From a virus: 41,365 bases of DNA. Positions within the stretch are counted from its first letter, which is position 1. Each line of letters begins with the position of its first letter. The notes beneath the pieces are model-generated. The model did no database searches. It was not told where the DNA came from and was given only the letters and a program-made list of their open reading frames with translations. Shown here piece by piece: positions 39,393 to 41,365 of this stretch. A program made the position numbers and the translations under genes. Where the stretch lies: positions 1 to 41,365 of IMG/VR virus record IMGVR_UViG_3300036944_000897; one strand, 5' to 3'.

Positions 39393-39403
39393 TAAAGTAA
39401 GAG

Positions 39404-39455
39404 AGCGGGCGGCACGTCACATTGATAACTTTCATAGACGTGTCGCCCGTTTTAC
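39404..39455 (+). terminator. Terminator after the tail tube-like gene
   Basis: A 15-bp stem (39404-39418 with 39437-39451, with G-U pairs at 39412-39443 and 39405-39450) has an 18-nt loop and a TTTTACT tail. The next gene has its own AAGGAG. It probably reduces transcription into the head-completion genes. Confidence 0.85.
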
Positions 39456-39472
39456 TAAGATAAGGAGTCGCG

Positions 39473-40579
39473 ATGAGCGGATTGTGGGTTACGGCCGACG
39501 AACTAGGGTCGTACGCTAATACTGAGTATGCTGAAGAGGCAGCTCAGGCCGCATCGTTCCTCCTCTGGGCCATGTCTGGACGACGTTTCAATGGAGTGAC
39601 TACAATCACTGAGCGATACGCTTGCGCAAAGCGAGCCTATCGTATGGGACCTTCTTCTAAGAATTATGCTGCTACTCTTATCAATGGAGAAGCTTATAAC
39701 GTTCCTGTCGCCGACTTTGACCAGTATGCTGAACTAGTATCTGACGGTTTGGCACCAGAATCACGTATCAAGTTGCGTGGACGTCCTGTAACAGAGATTC
39801 ACGCTATCCGCACTCGTGACGGCAAGATTATTGACCCAAGCAGCTACTACCTTGTTGACCACTCAACTATCCAGGCGGTAGCTGGTGTGCCTTGGACTCC
39901 TTGCAACATTGAGATTACCTATTCTTACGGAACAGTCGTTCCGGTAGCTGGCAAGATGGCAGCTAGAACTCTTGCAATTGAGTTTGCAAAACTATGGGCC
40001 GGTGACGACGACTGTGCTCTCCCACAGCGTGTTACCTCAATCGCCCGTCAAGGCGTGTCTTACACACTACTAGACAGCCAAGACTTCATCGCTGAACTGC
40101 GAACCGGCGTTTACGCAGTAGACTTGTTCCTAAAGAGTGTAAACCCAGACGGTGCTAAAGCTCGTGCTCGAGTGTTTAGCCCTGATACACCACGTGCACG
40201 TCGCTACACACCAAAGCCACTTGCACTAACTGCCAGTAGCACACTAGACTTGACAATCGTACGCAGTACTGCTGCAACATTTACTACTGCAGGCAAAAAC
40301 CTAGATACTAGCATTTTTGAAGATGAAGAAGGCTGGAGTCCTAAGGTTGTAGTGCGCAGCTGGAGTGGCCTAATGTCTGGTACCGTAGATAGTGCTAACG
40401 TCACTCTTACCGGTGCAAACGAAGTAGAGTTTTCAATTCCTTATGTGACTGCACAAAAGGCATTGGGAATGGTTGACCCAGGAACCTGGACTCTGTACGC
40501 TACCAAGACCGTTGACGGTGTTGAGGAACTTGCAGAAATTGGTGCTGGAAACCTAACAATCAAGATGTATAACCAATAA
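39473..40579 (+). CDS. Head-to-tail adaptor with C-terminal beta domain
   Basis: A 368-residue protein. The N-terminus (WVTADELGSYANTEYAEEAAQAASFLLWAMSGRRFNGV) is the typical helical start of adaptor proteins in actinophages, in which 'A..AS.LL...SGR.F.G' is diagnostic. GRPVTEIHAIRTRDGKII and NIEITYSYGTVVP follow in the expected order. From about residue 240 a separate beta-rich domain (SSTLDLTIVRSTAATFTTAGKNL) makes the protein longer than usual, perhaps for contact with the tail or vertex. AAGGAG precedes the ATG. Confidence 0.85.
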   Translation: MSGLWVTADELGSYANTEYAEEAAQAASFLLWAMSGRRFNGVTTITERYACAKRAYRMGPSSKNYAATLINGEAYNVPVADFDQYAELVSDGLAPESRIKLRGRPVTEIHAIRTRDGKIIDPSSYYLVDHSTIQAVAGVPWTPCNIEITYSYGTVVPVAGKMAARTLAIEFAKLWAGDDDCALPQRVTSIARQGVSYTLLDSQDFIAELRTGVYAVDLFLKSVNPDGAKARARVFSPDTPRARRYTPKPLALTASSTLDLTIVRSTAATFTTAGKNLDTSIFEDEEGWSPKVVVRSWSGLMSGTVDSANVTLTGANEVEFSIPYVTAQKALGMVDPGTWTLYATKTVDGVEELAEIGAGNLTIKMYNQ

Positions 40580-40592
40580 GAAAAGAGTAGAA

Positions 40593-40817
40593 ATGTCAAT
40601 TCAGACAAACTTCCGCGCCGAAGACATGCTTGGCGCACCAAAGGCAGCCGTAGTAGCAACTCCTGTAGTTGAAGCTAAGAAGGTTGCAGCACCTGCAGCA
40701 AAGAAGGCTGCAAAGCCTGTAGAGCCAGTAGTTGAGGCAGTTGTCGAGCCAGTTGCTGAAGTTCCAGCAGTTGAAGAGACAGTCGTCGAAGAAGCTCCTG
40801 CGGAGACAGCTGAGTAA
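40593..40817 (+). CDS. Small Ala/Val/Pro/Glu-rich protein
   Basis: A 74-residue low-complexity protein. After MSIQTNFRAEDMLGAPKA it is almost all Ala, Val, Pro, Glu and Lys, with Lys in the first half and Glu in the second. It should be disordered. It resembles the acidic linker of the capsid protein and of the 11791 gene in composition. It lies six bases from the next gene. It could be a decoration tail or assembly aid. Function unknown. Confidence 0.6.
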   Translation: MSIQTNFRAEDMLGAPKAAVVATPVVEAKKVAAPAAKKAAKPVEPVVEAVVEPVAEVPAVEETVVEEAPAETAE

Positions 40818-40822
40818 ATACA

Positions 40823-41326
40823 ATGGCAACCATTGACGTCCTTGGAGTAGACGAAGACGCGCTAAATCTCAAAGAGATGCTAGACGGTGTTCTAGCACGC
40901 GTCGAGGCTACATTTCAGTCATACAACGTGTCGCTACCGTCGCGACGCTACTGGACTATGGGCCGTCCTGCCATCGACTGCGAACAAGTCACGGTATCAA
41001 TGATACAGATGTACCTAGGCGCTCCTGGCGCTCAGGTATCACTGCCTCAGCGATGCAATGTGCCACGAAGCGCAACACTAAACGTCTCTATTTCTAGAGA
41101 GACTCCAGTCGTCGGTGCCAATGGACGTCCTCCTTCGCCAGATAAAATCGAGCAGGCTGGAATGTGGGCAGCAATTGATGCGTGGGTTTTGATGCAGTCT
41201 ATCAACCAGCTAGACCAGTGGGATGAAACCGGTTACGGTGTGGGTGTCATTGCAACACTAGACACTCCTGAGCCTGAGGGTGGATTCCAGACTGTGACAT
41301 TGCAGATTACTATGGCAGTTCCATAA
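40823..41326 (+). CDS. Head-tail connector or tail-completion-like protein
   Basis: A 167-residue protein. LPSRRYWTMGRPAIDCEQVTVSM, then PQRCNVPRSATLNVSISR and GGFQTVTLQITMAVP, is a pattern I associate with a widespread actinophage protein that follows the head-tail adaptor, usually in the stopper or tail-terminator position. AATACA precedes the ATG with no clear ribosome site, so coupling to the upstream gene is likely. The stop overlaps the next ATG by one base. The exact role is inferred from position. Confidence 0.7.
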   Translation: MATIDVLGVDEDALNLKEMLDGVLARVEATFQSYNVSLPSRRYWTMGRPAIDCEQVTVSMIQMYLGAPGAQVSLPQRCNVPRSATLNVSISRETPVVGANGRPPSPDKIEQAGMWAAIDAWVLMQSINQLDQWDETGYGVGVIATLDTPEPEGGFQTVTLQITMAVP

Positions 41327-41365
41327 TGGCAAGTGTAACCATCTACAAAGGCGAACTTCGCAGAT
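41326..41365 (+). CDS. Start of a further structural gene (cut by the window end)
   Basis: ATG at 41326 overlaps the preceding stop as TAATG. Thirteen codons are visible (MASVTIYKGELRR) before the window ends. Its position suggests another head-tail or tail protein; nothing more can be said. Confidence 0.5.
   Translation, partial: MASVTIYKGELRR

Noticed and set aside
1-41365. CRISPR array, IS element or integrase
   Set aside because: No regularly spaced repeats, transposase or recombinase motifs were seen on either strand.

Overview
The window is part of a tailed double-stranded DNA bacteriophage genome, almost certainly siphovirus-like. The evidence is a large terminase, portal, S78-like capsid protease, HK97-type capsid protein, head-tail adaptor and tail-tube-like protein in canonical order. 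The small-gene repertoire points to an actinobacterial host: a DUF6011-type zinc tail, DUF1360, giant multi-module proteins in the portal-to-capsid interval, and cell-wall proteins with secretion signals. The host genus cannot be fixed from sequence alone. No integrase, repressor, tRNA, CRISPR array or insertion sequence was seen.

Region 1 to 12.4 kb: short rightward operons of mostly small, unrecognised proteins. Recognisable members are a CobS-like AAA+ ATPase and a CobT-like HExxH/VWA protein at the left, three small Cys-rich proteins (3696, 9118 and the C-terminus of 10153), several one- or two-helix membrane proteins, and three cell-wall proteins (NlpC/P60, lysozyme/transglycosylase-like, peptidoglycan-binding). 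Each operon starts with the same kind of promoter: TGTACN, about 17 bp with an internal TTTGCTTCA box in either orientation, then AAGGTATAATGG. Most transcripts should then open with a short 5' hairpin, followed by an unpaired box AAACGACGAA and a Shine-Dalgarno. Just after the CobS-like gene lie two hairpins whose 16-nt loops both show CTTCGTCGTTT, the exact reverse complement of that leader box, followed by a strong terminator hairpin. I read this as a candidate phage regulatory RNA that base-pairs with the leaders of the whole early regulon.

Region 12.4 to 15.5 kb: terminase large subunit (rightward), a bidirectional terminator, then three leftward single-gene units (one WGR-like) that carry the same promoter and leader, each with its own terminator. 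After them comes about 360 bp without a convincing gene. An oriented pentamer, TGCGG, is very frequent on the + strand from 1 to about 15 kb, including intergenic DNA and leftward genes. It is almost absent to the right.

Region 15.5 to 41.4 kb: one rightward structural block. It holds an HTH protein (probably leaderless mRNA), a hypothetical protein, DUF1360, portal, a Dps/ferritin-like protein, a Cys4 protein, a 3091-residue multidomain protein (ADP-ribosyltransferase-like, kinase-like, WYL-like and SH3-like segments), a small protein, a 1687-residue protein containing the capsid maturation protease and a duplicated domain, the capsid protein with a long acidic N-terminal scaffold-like region, a second capsid-like protein, a probable tail tube protein, the head-tail adaptor, a Pro/Ala/Glu protein, a tail-completion-like protein and the first codons of another gene.

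Functional calls rest on motif recognition, not database searches. All counts were made by eye.
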